From: Ziziphus jujuba
Lineage: Eukaryota > Streptophyta > Magnoliopsida > Rosales > Rhamnaceae
DNA length: 64,000 nt
NCBI RefSeq assembly: GCF_031755915.1
Contig: NC_083382.1
Location: 27,566,001 to 27,630,000 of the forward strand
Reading direction: 5' to 3'
Below, one piece after another: positions 1 to 11,461 of this stretch (its first letter is position 1; every line of letters starts with the position of its first letter). The notes under the pieces were generated by a model. It did no database searches. It was given only the letters and a program-made list of their open reading frames with translations, and was not told the DNA's origin. Both the position numbers and the translations under genes were made by a program.

Positions 1-23
1 GACATTACAATCGAGAATGCCAT
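1..23 (-). CDS. Possible first codons of a minus-strand gene cut by the window edge
   Basis: Read on the minus strand, an ATG at 23-21 in a good plant start context (GGAAATGGC) opens MAFSIVM and runs off the window. The DNA just upstream (24-130) is richer in GC than the intergenic DNA beyond it and could be its 5' UTR. The plus strand of the same stretch also has open frames (frame 1 to a TAA at 268-270), so a terminal exon of a plus-strand gene is the alternative. Only eight codons are visible, so no function can be given. Confidence 0.3.
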
Positions 24-1166
24 TTCCGGTCTCGAACTCCGCCTCGAAAGCCAGCGTCAGCAGAGCCCCCAAATTAAGCTCGTCAGAATTACGCCTCCGA
101 TTCACTACTCTTTCAATAGTGAAATTCTTCTCTTGTGTGGATCGCTGATTAATTTAGTTATTATAAGTCATATTTATGTGGCAACTTTCGCTTTTGCCAC
201 TTTAAAGTACTTTTCTCATTTAATAAAAGTCAGAGATTTTGTGATTAGAGAAAAACCATGTAATGTATAATATGAAAGAAAATATTTAATTGTAGCAACC
301 ACTGTTGTGTTGTGTCCAAAATATGTTTTCTGCTTGTACTATTTACGGAATAAGAGAAACTGACCTACCTGATCAGTTTTCCCTTGTAATGAAGTTCTAT
401 AATTTTTTGAGCTTTTTGAATTTGTTGTTTACCAGCTCTCATTGCCATATATATATATATATATATATTTATGTTCATTTCATCTCTGCATATTCATGGA
501 GAAATTTTGAGAATAATAATAATAATAAAAATAGTAAAACAACATAAGAACAAATTAATCAAACTGAAAAGATTGCCAAAAAAAATTACAAATAATGTTA
601 AAGCATCTTTAATGATATTGTATTTTGTTATTACAATATCAAAGAATTACATAATTGTGCTTTTTATGCGCTTCAATAGCACATTGCGTAAAATATCAAT
701 TATATTTTTTATGTCAAATTTGATATAAAAATACTATAATAAGCTCTACTACAATAAAATTTGTAGATCCATACTATATTAAATGATAAAATCTTCAATT
801 TTTAATGTTGTTAATTGTTAAAGTTAACGAAAATTGGACCCATCCCAAACTTGGCAGCCCATCCAACCTTTTTTTTTTTTTTTTTCCCCTTCCAACAACT
901 TAATTAAAAGCCTCATTAATATAGGAGGAGTGAAATTGAAAATGATGTACATAGGGACGAATTGTTGAGAAAAAAATGTTGTATATAATCAGTATCAAAA
1001 ACTTAAAAAAATAATAATAATAAATTTAAAAAAAAAAAAAAGAAAAGAAAAAAAACCGCTTTTCTTAGTCGGTAAAATTTTCTATTTTCCTGAAAGTCTC
1101 TCTCTCTCTCTCTTCTGCCCCTCGTATTTCTACTTTGGGACCTTGATTTTTGTTTATTAATTTTTC
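24..1166. other. Intergenic DNA between the left-edge gene and the J-domain gene
   Basis: AT-rich DNA with no supported gene. It holds an (AT)n microsatellite near 447-468, a poly(T) tract near 870-887 and A-rich runs near 1000-1055. Short open frames at 305-728 are low-complexity and lack splice or codon support. Confidence 0.7.
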
Positions 1167-1173
1167 TATAAAA
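1097..1173 (+). promoter_or_regulatory. Core promoter of the J-domain gene (CT tract and TATA box)
   Basis: A CT-repeat tract (1097-1113) is followed by TATAAAA at 1167-1173. Transcription would then start near 1200, giving a 5' leader of about 220 nt before the ATG at 1419. CT/GA tracts near the start site are common in plant promoters. The start site itself is inferred. Confidence 0.5.
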
Positions 1174-1356
1174 CAAAGATTCAGCGTTTCTCGTTTGTTG
1201 ATTGATTATCCTTTACACCACTTTAGTTTCTTTGTTATTTTATTTTATTTTTTCCTTCTTCTTCCATAAATTGTACTCCAATCGGGGCCTACGAACCCTA
1301 ATTTTTTCCCCTTTCAATATTGCATTGTATTTTTCCCTATTTTGACCTGTATAGAA

Positions 1357-1395
1357 ATGGTGAAAAACGTGTCGTCGACCAAATTCATCTGCTAA
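1357..1395 (+). promoter_or_regulatory. Upstream ORF in the leader of the J-domain gene
   Basis: ATG at 1357 in a strong context (AAATGG) encodes 12 residues, MVKNVSSTKFIC, and stops at TAA 1393-1395. It is out of frame with the main ATG at 1419 and ends 23 nt before it. If the leader starts near the TATA box at 1167, ribosomes would meet this uORF first, so it could lower translation of the main frame. Whether it is translated is not shown. Confidence 0.4.
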
Positions 1396-1418
1396 GCTGT
1401 AGAAAAGTGCACCACAAA

Positions 1419-4400
1419 ATGGGCCACTCGAGCAGGAAGAAGAGGAAGCAGACAGAGGAAACCACTGATGACTCATCTTTGTCTGATCGGAGCTCCGACG
1501 AATCAGAACGGTCTTCGAAGAGTCGGCGCCGTCACCGGCGCAGAAGTGATCGGAGTTCTAAAAGAGAGAAAGAGAGGAAGGAAAGGGACGGGAAACGAAC
1601 CAGGCATAGAAAGGATAAGGAGAGAAAGAGAAGGAAATTGACGAGGGAGGATAAGAAGAAGAAGAAGAAGAAGAAAAGGGCTTATGATTCTTATAGTTCT
1701 GATGAGTCTGATTCTAAGTCTTCAAGTGGTGTTAGTGATTCAGAAGCTGAGAGGAATCAGGTTCAACCCCAAGCTGTGGTGCAAGAATTGTTGGATAAAT
1801 TTCCTAATGTTGGAAACGACTTGAAACAGGTTTCATTGCTATCACTGTTTCTGTTTCTGCAATTTTGGCGAAGAACATGCATTTAATCTTATCTTGGTTG
1901 GAAAGCTTATGCAGGTCTTAGTGGGAATTTGAGTCTAATTGCCTCTTGTTTTTTCTTTGAGAGTTATAGAGTTTAGCTTTGTTGATAATTATTTGTTGGA
2001 AATCACAATCTAGTGCTTGGTAATATTGTTGTAAATCAACATTTTGGTTACTTAATTCTACAATAAATTTTAAACTGTCAAAAATGACTTAAGAATATTT
2101 TTCCATCCCTAATATCTGAGCCATATTGATGAAATGCAATTTTTAATTTTTGGATCGAATAATCTTCAACTGTACAATTTGCTTATGAGCTGGATTTTTA
2201 TAATCTTCATCTTTGTTAGATGGTCTTTATGTATGGCGGTGCGGTGACTTATGTTGGTACTTTTTAACATTGTGTGCAATGTAGCTCCTGCAAATGATCG
2301 ATAGTGGGCAAGCTGTTGATATAAAAGGCATATCTGAAGGATCTCTGATTAAGCATTTAAAGAAGCTGTTCCTTTCATTAAGTCTTAAGGAAAATGGTGA
2401 CAGAGTGTTTTTGCTTCCTTCAAATGTCCGTCCCACTATGGAGGTTGTTGGCCCGCTGCTTGAAAGTTCTGTGGAACATAAAGATGAACCACTCGATCCT
2501 TCTGTGCCACTAAGTGATACACATCCAGATTCGAATTCTGAAAGCAAACAAGTGATAGATAATGACAATGTAGCTCACCCAAAGGATGATTCTCCAGGTC
2601 CTAAAAAAAGGTGAATAAATGGCCATAATTTTCTTTCTCTCAGCTCCATAAAAACTTGCCCTCTTGGTTTCTTTCATTCAGTTATCTGTATAGTTATGGT
2701 CAATTTTTGAGTAGTAGGATTGTTTTTGGGTCTACTTCATTTTGTTACTTAAATTAAGTATGGTCACTAGTGTTATCTTTCAAAAGCAGGATTTATGATT
2801 CGGATGAGGCTTGAACAATATGTGTAATACTGAAACCAAAAGAAAGAAGCAAAATCTGATTAGGAAAGAAGAAGATTATGTGCTTTCATATATTATTTTC
2901 GTAAAATGAAAAAATACTCAACTTCTTGTTTTCTCACTTATAATGCGGTAGGATGATTGGTCCTGCAGTGCCGTCAGCTGAGTTACTTGCTGCTGCAGCT
3001 AAATTAACTGAAGCACAAGCTGAGCTCAGGTATTTGTCATGCAAAGTATATCTTCATTTGATGCTATATTGGACAAATACTTCTGCAATACCAAGTATCT
3101 GAAATATAATTCGGGATTCATTAGATGATTCTTTGTTGGGACAAATACATTCAGGGAAGCTGAGTTGGGGGAAGACACTGGAATATTTATTGGACCTCCA
3201 CCACCTGCTATGGTTGCTGAAGTTGCATCAGCAAATGAAGCAGAGCGATTTGAAGAGGTGTCATAATACAATCAACTAGGCTTATTTATCCAAATTTATT
3301 ACTGGTGGCTTGTCAAATATATATGTTTGTGTGATCATGCATATTTGTTTGTTTGTTTATGTGCTTTAAGTATTTGTATTTTGCTTTATGTTGGTTGCAT
3401 GGACTAATTTAATTCATATATCATCTACCAGAATATGTATGCATATATACATCATCTTCAATTTTTTCTTCTGACATTGAATGAAGGATTTGTTTAATGT
3501 TCACTAGCTAAACTTTGCTATCATCTTCTCTTAATTTTCTTCTTCCTTGTTCATATTTCTTCTTTTTTTCCTCCTATTTCATTAAGTTGCAAAGAATATC
3601 ATATCAGAGTTTTAAACTTTGTGTTTTTTTCCATATTGTACAGATGAATATGAGGTTGTTTTATTTTTTCTAATCATAAATGGATTTGAAACTTTGAAGT
3701 ATAAGAAGGCTGTGAGAAATTATTTCATTTATTTATTTAATATCTTGGATAATCTTAGTGAATATATGTAAAGTTATCTTATCCCAAAAAAAAAAAAAAA
3801 AAAAAAAAAAAAATTCATATAAATTTGAAGGCTCATATAATACTTGCATTTGTTTATCCAGGTCACAAGGATCATGGATGTTGAGGGTGATAGTCCATAT
3901 GATGTTCTAGGAGTGAACCATAAAATGTCTGCAGATAACATAAAGAAAAGGTGAGATTCCTGATTTATACTTTTTTAGAAAGAAAATTGGAGCATATCTC
4001 TTCCATATATGAACCAGCTATGATCTCGTTTTGTTGATTATGATAGGGGATAGAATTCACAGGTTGATCCTAGATTAGATTGCATTGTTTTGTGCTGTTA
4101 ACATTGTTTTTCACATGAATTTTGTGGATGTTTATGATAACTTCTAAATTTATCATCCCTTAGGTATTGGAAAATGTCGCTGTTGGTGCACCCTGATAAA
4201 TGCTCACATCCTCAAGCCCACCAAGCATTTATTAAAATAAATAAAGCTTTTAAAGAACTACAAGATCCAAATAAGGTGAGTTTTCCCCACAGACATGGCT
4301 TGTAATGGAAGTTAAGGAGTTATTTATTTATTTATTTTGTATGATTGTTTTTCTTTGTATACTTCGTTTCATTTTTGGGTAAATTTCCTCCTTCCTTGTA

Positions 4401-6210
4401 CATTATTTAGTCGTTATATTAAAATGTGTGATTCTGATTTCTAGAGTAGTAGTTGATGTTTCTTTTAATAACTATTGTGTAGAAATAGAATTTTAACAAG
4501 TTTTTATAGTCTGATTGATTCTATTCCTTGCGGTTCAGTGTTTGATGTGCTGCTTGTTTCTTACCTTATTATATTTTTGCAGCGAAAAGAAATGGATGAG
4601 AAAATAAAACTTGAGGAGGAACGTGAGAAATTCAAGGTAGTATATTCTCACTTGGTGTTAGGACTGCTATATTTTCATAAAGTTGTTTTACTGAATGTTT
4701 TGCTGTTGTAGGTTGAGCTGCAAGCAATGCGTGAGGCTGCAAAATGGAGAAGGTCACAAGGTTAGCTGTATTTTTTAGCTTTGTGGTAAAAAGGGGTGTA
4801 AATATTGTATAGCTCCGTTAATTATGTCTTCATCTTACTGTAAGAAATCTGTTTTGTTGGCAGGAATATCCATGGAGGGTGATGATGAGCTCCTGGCAGA
4901 AGTGGAAGTGAAAGAGGCACCACAAAGGGATGAGTGGATGACAACGCTGCCCCCCGAGAGGAAGGTAAAGTCTATACTTTCTTTTTGTTTTCATTTTGTT
5001 GTTACGGCCATTTCTTTTTGTCACTGTGCACTTAGTTAAAAAAAATATCATGTCTTTTTACCTTTACAGATAGGAATCAGGATTTCACTGATCCTTATTC
5101 CCTCTCCCATTATTGTGGACTACTGAAGTGAGATCTGAACCCTAAGAATGGTTTAATAATAATGGTTAAGAGTTAATGAGATGACAACTGCTCAAATTTT
5201 AGAACTTTAATTGGTAAAATATACTTAGCTGTTTGTAACTACAATATTCCTAGTTTTGAAAAATCATCTTGATTTTTGGTTCTTTTTTTTTTTTGTTCTT
5301 TTTTTTTTTTTTTTCTTCTTCTTTCTGTTCCCCTGTTTTTTGTGTGATAAAAAGATGGGTGTCATTAAATTTTTCACGGATGAATAAAGGGGATTGAGGT
5401 TTTACATAGATATCTGTCATTTTATTTTATTTTTTTTCACCATTTTATTTGAAGGAATCCATCCTCATCGTCTCAAATTAAATTAAGGGAGCTCTGCTGT
5501 TCCTTCCTTGATGAGTCGGGCTTGATGGCTTACAATCTAGTGCACAATTCACACATTTTAAAACATTATACTTTGCTTGAAACATGTGGAAAGGTTCTAC
5601 TTTTCATGGTTCTCTTCTTGATACTCGTACTAAACAATACACATCTTTCCTCAGCCTGGTGGTATGCCAGTGCATTCCACAAGCTTTAGCAGGAATACAA
5701 AGGAAGGACGCGGTGACACTAGTGTTTGGACAGATACCCCTATTGATAGAGCACAAAAGGCAAAGATCAAGTATGTATTCTTTTTGTATTCTGATTGCTT
5801 GACAATGTTCATTGTTCGATTGTTTCTCTTCTCCTTGTGGAGTAAATGATTTTATGACATTTATTGTTTCACATGGCAGTTATTTAGAAGCATATAATGA
5901 AGCAGCAGCACTGGCTTCAAATGAAGTGCAGAAGAGTGCAGATTCAGAGTTGGTGGACAAATATAACAAAGAGAAACGATCGAAATCGTTGGTACAAAAG
6001 CACCAAGAAAAAGCCGCGAGCAGGTCAAAGAAAAAGGGGTCACAGCAGAAAGAAAAGGAAGAGTGGGCAGGGAAACATCCATGGAAACCTTGGGATCGTG
6101 AGAAGGACCTGACTGCTGGGAGGCAGAGTGTAGAACTTGATTCAGAAAACATGGCTCAGGGTTTAACTTCCAGATTTTCATCTGGATCGTTTCAGAGGAA
6201 CTTCCTTTAG
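1419..6210 (+). CDS. J-domain protein with GPALPP-like motifs (DUF3752 type), 589 aa
   Basis: Eleven exons: 1419-1829, 2285-2610, 2952-3029, 3155-3257, 3862-3950, 4164-4275, 4583-4636, 4712-4760, 4864-4964, 5655-5770, 5880-6210. All introns are GT-AG and phases close exactly. Residues 1-100 are a highly charged Ser/Arg/Lys-rich region ending in a poly-Lys run, typical of nuclear, splicing-linked proteins. Two GPALPP-like motifs follow (GPAVPS in exon 3, IGPPPP in exon 4). A J domain covers about residues 316-375 with an intact HPD triad at 345-347, so it should stimulate an Hsp70 ATPase. The C-terminal part contains the HPWKPWDREKDL block typical of DUF3752 proteins. It resembles Arabidopsis At1g65280 from memory. 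ATG 1419 was chosen because the upstream in-frame extension has no ATG. Likely role: nuclear co-chaperone, inferred. Confidence 0.92.
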
Positions 6211-8022
6211 AACTAATTCGAAAACCGAATTGTTACCTTTTATTTTTGCTTTTGAGTTAAGTTTTAGTGATTTATAGAACTATTGTATTTTTTGTATTAT
6301 AAAATATCATCAAATTTTGTATTAAAAAAGTGAAATTGACCAATAAAATAATAAATTAGAAGTCACAGCATAGGACATATGCAACCTTTTCTTTGTTCTC
6401 ATTTTCACTTTTTTTTAGGTTGTCGCTGATGCGCATTCTCTATTGGAAATGGCAGCTTTGAAAGCTCAAGCATTAGCTTCCATTTTTTTTTTTTTTTCCT
6501 GTATTATTCATGATGTTTAGAGAGTTTCTATGTGAAGGAAAATTGCATAGGAATTAAATACAAATTGAAAAAAATAATAGTAAACAAATAAATAAGTGGG
6601 CACTGCAGCATTGATGTTATGGCAAGTTTTTTCACACAAGTTGAAAATCATGCACGGTCTAAGTAAGACGATGATAATTAGGTGAACCAAAAATATTGCC
6701 ATATCCATTCACGAATTTGAGGAATGGATATATTATAATGTATATATTCTAGGTTAATTTTTAAGTTAATACTAAGAGAAAACTATAGCAACGATAAGAA
6801 AAAATAAATAAATAAATAATATTGCTTGCATACTTTCACCTGATGCCTTCAAAAATTAATAATATTTCTGTATTAATAAAAATTAGATTTTCTCTGGGTT
6901 TGCTCTTTTTTGTATGGACGTTTTAGTAAAGAAACGGCTGTGAAAGGTAAAAGCCTACTTCCATAGATCGCTTTTGGCAACCAAGTGATCAAATTAACCC
7001 CTTATGTTACTTTTTATTTTGTTTTTTTGGCTGAAACCAAGTCAACGCAACTTGGAATTGCAGGAAATGCTCTCTGTCTCCAATTGATTTGTAACATATT
7101 AACATCGATTTGTAATTGTTTTGCCATTATACGAGTCAAAATTTCTTGTGTAGTTGTATTTCTCTTTCATTGTCAAAATTTTCTCTATGGATGTCAATGG
7201 AGGTAACGAGCATCAAATTCCTAAAACTCAAAACAAACAAAATAAAAACTGAGCTAAGTCAGCTTTCTCTTATCAGAAAAGTAGAATACTGTTTTTGGAA
7301 TTGACTACTACAAGTAAATATTTCGGAAATTAACTTCATGGTCATGTATATAAATAGAGAAATATTAATATTCCAGGATTTGTTTATTGAAGGAATAGAG
7401 TGAATTTTGCATTGTAATTGGCTTTGGAGTTGGAGTTGGAGTTATTGGACGGGTGGATTTAGAAGCCCCGCTTCTAAAAACTGCAATTTTCTCTACTACC
7501 ATTTCGACTAACTATGGTGCCTCTTTTGTTAAAGTGTTAGATTTTTTTATTTTTGACTTTTTTCAAGCAATATGCTTATTTTAAATTTTTGTTAATCTTA
7601 ATTTGCAGTTATAATTTGTTAACGTCTCGATTAAGTATAAACTTAAATTGAAAAAAAAAAAAAACAAATTAAACACAATTTCAAATAATGCTGGCCGTTT
7701 TTTATTTTTATTTTTTTAAAATTATAATTATTTGAGATGTCAAACAAACTTTAAATGTTATTAAAACTAACAAATATTTAAAGTAAAAAAAATTACTAAC
7801 AATTGATAAAGAGATAAAACAAAAAACCAACCAAATACCACTTAAACACATATGAAAACTGAAAGTGCATGCATGCATAGTGTTTTTTGTTTTTCTTTTT
7901 TTATTCCTTTACATTTAGAGATAATTAAAGTATTTAACAAATTCTAAGTTATCATTAGCACTGATAAATAATTAAACTAACCAAACCACACACAATTTAA
8001 TAAAAAAATCAAAATCAAAATA

Positions 8023-8058
<36 letters not shown>

Positions 8059-9642
8059 AACTGGTTAACAAACGGCAGATGGAGTAAGAAATGGATTTGA
8101 CTGAGTAAGAAGATCCTTAATTATCCGACAAAAACTAATCCTCGTGAGTGGTTTGGAATCCACTATCGACAGTAGAGGAGAAGACCCCCCAGCAGCACGA
8201 AATAGACAAGTAAACATGCAAAAACAAAAGCAGAAAACCAAAAAAAAAAAAAAAAAAAAAAAAAAGAAGAAGCACAAATCATAATTATGATTAAAAATGA
8301 AAATCTCTCTCTTTCTTTTCCTTTTATTTATGTTATTTTTTCTTTTTCACAATGTCTAATTGGGGTTGAATTTTATATATATATATATATATATCTTTTC
8401 TATAGTTAAAAGTGTTAGATTTTCTATTTTTGATTTTTTCATCTGTTATACTAAATAGATTATAAATTAATGAGACCAAGGTTTTTGGCCAATAATCTCC
8501 TCTACTAGATCTAAGATCAGATTTTTAAATCCCTCATAGTACAACATTAATATATGTTGGAGGAGCACAATAAGATAGTTGTATACATAGATATACAGGA
8601 GTAGAGAGGGTCCAAAGGCCATACATAACCATAAAGCTCATGATCAAAAGCTCTTCATAATATATTCACTATTCAACATGAAGGCCTTTATTTTCTCCCT
8701 CCTCGATCACCACCAGAGAACTCTAGTTTCTTTTTGATGATTCCTAAATTTGATTTAAATAAATAATGGGCCAGCATGTGAGTAATTATATATAGAGAGA
8801 GACTTTCAGTTATACATTACAACAAATCCAAAAGATTTAGGAGTTCTTTTCCTTTATTTATTATTTTTTTGTTCCGTTTTATTGATACATGCAATATCAT
8901 CTCATCTAAAAATATATATGAACATAAAAATAAAAAATAAATAAAATAAAATAAAATAATTTTAAATGAAACGGAATTCTATTATAAGCCCAATGGAATC
9001 AGAAAATAGAAAAGAAAGATCTACTTTCCTCTATTAATCTGAACCATACGTTTACATAAAATTAATAACTTGGCTATTGACTTGGGGGTCAACGTGTTAT
9101 CCACATAAAAAGGCAAAAGGAAGACAAGGACATCACCATTCTAAAAAAAGCGTAAATTAAATGCATATGTTGCTGTTTCTTTTTCGTTCATTTTTCAATA
9201 TTTAATAACAATAAGAAAAATGGCCCTTTTTGAGTTTTGAGTTTGAGTACTCTTTCTTTCTAAGATCATAAATATTAATGCCACACAGCCCTTTGGTTGG
9301 CATGTGCAATATTGCATACAATTTTCAAACTACGTAGAAGCAAAGTTTTTCATTAATTGAACAAAAAGTACAGTTTTTCATTAATAGCAAATTAATAAAG
9401 CATACTTATTATAAGGACATCTCTCTCCCTCTATCTCTCTCATACACGCAACACGTACACACAAATACACATACATAGTCCATGCAGCTTTCACACTTGT
9501 ATTGTATACATATATGAAGGACGAGTCCAAATGACTTTAATTTATGCTTAACGACACGTTTATAATATGACTTTAAGGACAAAGAATTACTTGCTGAAAC
9601 TCATCCAGTAGTTTCGTGACTATATTGATCGTCTCAAACACT
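6211..9642. other. Intergenic DNA with 3' UTR, microsatellites and an orphan exon-like piece
   Basis: The first 150 bases are probably the 3' UTR of the J-domain gene (AATAAA-like signals near 6341-6346). The rest is AT-rich with (TA)n tracts near 8030-8056 and 8375-8393 and a poly(A) tract near 8240-8265. Apart from 6419-6484, listed separately, I see no coding evidence. Confidence 0.65.
6419..6484 (+). pseudogene. Orphan exon-like fragment, 22 codons
   Basis: A pyrimidine-rich tract ending in AG at 6417-6418 is followed by an open stretch that reads VVADAHSLLEMAAL then KAQALASI, with Ala/Leu-rich helix-like composition very different from the AT-rich surroundings. It then runs into a poly(T) tract with no donor site and no partner exon nearby. 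It lies about 200 bases after the J-domain stop codon. It is either a relic of a transposed or truncated gene or a chance open stretch; I do not recognise the family. Confidence 0.35.
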
Positions 9643-10557
9643 CTAATTTCTATGACAATTGCGCCTGTATGGATCGCATTTCTCTGGTTTTCCAGTACAA
9701 TTGCGCCTGTATGGATCGCATTTCTCTGGTGTGGGATTTCCAGTACAATTGCGCCTGTATGGATCGCATTTCTCTGGTTTGGGGCTGCCATGGTCGCGTG
9801 CTGCTGAATATCCGAAACTGCCACGACCACGATGTGGAGTTACTGATGTGCTTGGTGCCCTCGCATCAGATACTGGTGTTGGATCCACACAGATAACATA
9901 ATATTATTAGGCTATTTTAGTTATTACTGCAAATTGTCCAGGATAATTCGTACGTGTATACCAAATAAATAAATAAATAACACTAGAGAATACGCGATTT
10001 CCTTAACAAATTTCCAACAAGATGATTTTATCACCTGGACTGTCCGGACACAGATTACAAGAAAATGAGACGGTTTTGAAAAGAGAGAGAAAACGACAGT
10101 TTTCTCCGCATGCATAATCCATATGGCAGCCGGATTCGATATATATATATTTTTTTATTTTTTTTTTTCTTTTTTTGATATGATATATATATATATATAA
10201 GCATATCAGTACATGCAGAATCATATGTATATATATATAATATTTATATTGTGCACTGTTGTAACAGTGTGCACACACCCACTGTATTTTGGGCGTAGCA
10301 TTATAAAATCGTTATTATATATTTTAAAATAAATTTGGAGTTTGTACAGAAAGTAGGCATGTAAAAAAATTTATACCTTTATCCTTTAAATGTTATACGT
10401 TGTCATAGCTAGTGAATATACATAGATATATATATATATGTATATATAGAAGCTGACCTTTGAAATGTCGGGCATAGAGATCTCGGGCAGCTGTAGTCGA
10501 GGAGGGAGAAAAGAGAAGTGAAAGCAAGATAAGGGATAGCATAAGAAAGGCCTTCAT
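9643..10557 (-). CDS. Secreted peptide precursor with three CDPYRRNC repeats, 109 aa
   Basis: Two-exon model: exon 1 10557-10458, donor GTCAGC, acceptor CACCAG, exon 2 9872-9643 ending in TAG. Residues 1-24 form a clear signal peptide (MKAF, a Leu-rich core, then SPSSTTAA), so the product should enter the secretory pathway. The mature part begins around ARDLYARHFK and has a Ser/Gly/Arg stretch with RGRGSFGYS. The C-terminal third carries three identical CDPYRRNC units at residues 69-76, 85-92 and 99-106, separated by TGNPTPEK and TGKPEK, and ends HRN. Each unit has two Cys six residues apart, able to form a small disulfide loop. A TATA box lies about 75 bases upstream of the ATG. I do not recognise the family; the PY-R-x-C pattern faintly recalls RALF C-termini but the RALF core is absent. 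The acceptor is the least certain part of the model. Confidence 0.65.
9655..9778 (-). repeat. Three identical 34-bp coding repeats in the peptide gene
   Basis: The same 34 bases occur at 9655-9688, 9697-9730 and 9745-9778, with offsets of 42 and 48 bases (14 and 16 codons), so every copy stays in frame. They encode the three Cys-bracketed units. Perfect identity including third codon positions points to recent tandem duplication or gene conversion. Confidence 0.95.
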
Positions 10558-10628
10558 TTTGAATGGGTATTATGAGCTCGATTATTATTAGTTTATGGTT
10601 ATATATGGCACTTGGACCCACTCTACTG

Positions 10629-10636
10629 TTTATATA
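10629..10636 (-). promoter_or_regulatory. TATA box of the peptide gene
   Basis: The minus strand reads TATATAAA here, about 72 bases upstream of the ATG at 10557. This spacing gives a leader of roughly 40 nt and supports transcription of the two-exon peptide gene. Confidence 0.55.
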
Positions 10637-11461
10637 CGCCATTTCTACTACAAACTATTGTCGTTTTACAACAAGCTGTTGAAAATTCTAATCAGAGAGT
10701 AGAGAATGGGCAAAATACATAGGCCATTGACTTGTATTTTCTTTTTTTTTTTATTTCTCTGAACGGATATTAGATGAATTTTTGTGACCAAGTCTTCTTC
10801 AAGATCAATACTTATTATTGAACCCCAATTCTGGGCTCGATAAAGAAAGATAAAGAAAAGTAAAGAATGTTACATAAAGAGTAGTGATCAATTCAGCGGA
10901 AGAAAGATTTTTAAACATGATTATGATTTTTACGCGTCTTCTGCTTTGTTTCTGTGTTCGTTTACTTGTCTATTCCATGCTGGGTCTTTTCCTTTCCTTG
11001 CGGGTATTGAATCCCCAAATCTTCTTCTTTTTTTCTTTCTTTTTTTTTTTTTTTTTTTTTTTTCATATCTCCTTTTTGAAGATTCCCCAATTTATTAATT
11101 GACTTTTCTTTTTCTTTTTTTGTTAGTGTGGGTATTTGAACTCCCATCATTGTTTATTGTCTCACAATTAATTATATTGCATCAAAACTTGGCAACTAAT
11201 AGTAAATAAAGATGGGAATATAACAGTTTATTTTTGTTTAAAAGCAAAACTTGTATTGATGCAATATAAATCATGTGATACATCAATGTTAAGATTACAA
11301 CCCTGGTGTCTCTCTCCAATTCATAATATCAGAAAAGGGAGATACACATTGGACGACCATAAGTAAGCATTACAAACGCCACTAAAAAGGACCCTAGCTG
11401 GTTATGAAAAAAAAAAAAGAAAAAAAGAAAATTCAGAACTATGAGGCCAGGAGGACAGGGT
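10637..11461. other. Intergenic DNA, promoter of the peptide gene and 3' flank of ICME
   Basis: AT-rich sequence with a poly(T) tract near 11040-11063. The part from about 11270 to 11461 is probably the 3' UTR of the ICME gene read leftwards. Two short stretches (near 11007 and 11131) resemble each other around a GGTAT-TGAA-TCCC core and may be an old repeat. No gene is supported. Confidence 0.55.

Noticed and set aside
1320..1418. N-terminal extension of the J-domain protein from 1320
   Set aside because: The first codon is TTG and no in-frame ATG occurs before 1419.
9643..9872. Peptide gene as a RALF
   Set aside because: Only a PY-R-x-C resemblance exists. The YISY motif, the dibasic cleavage site and four-Cys spacing of RALF are absent.
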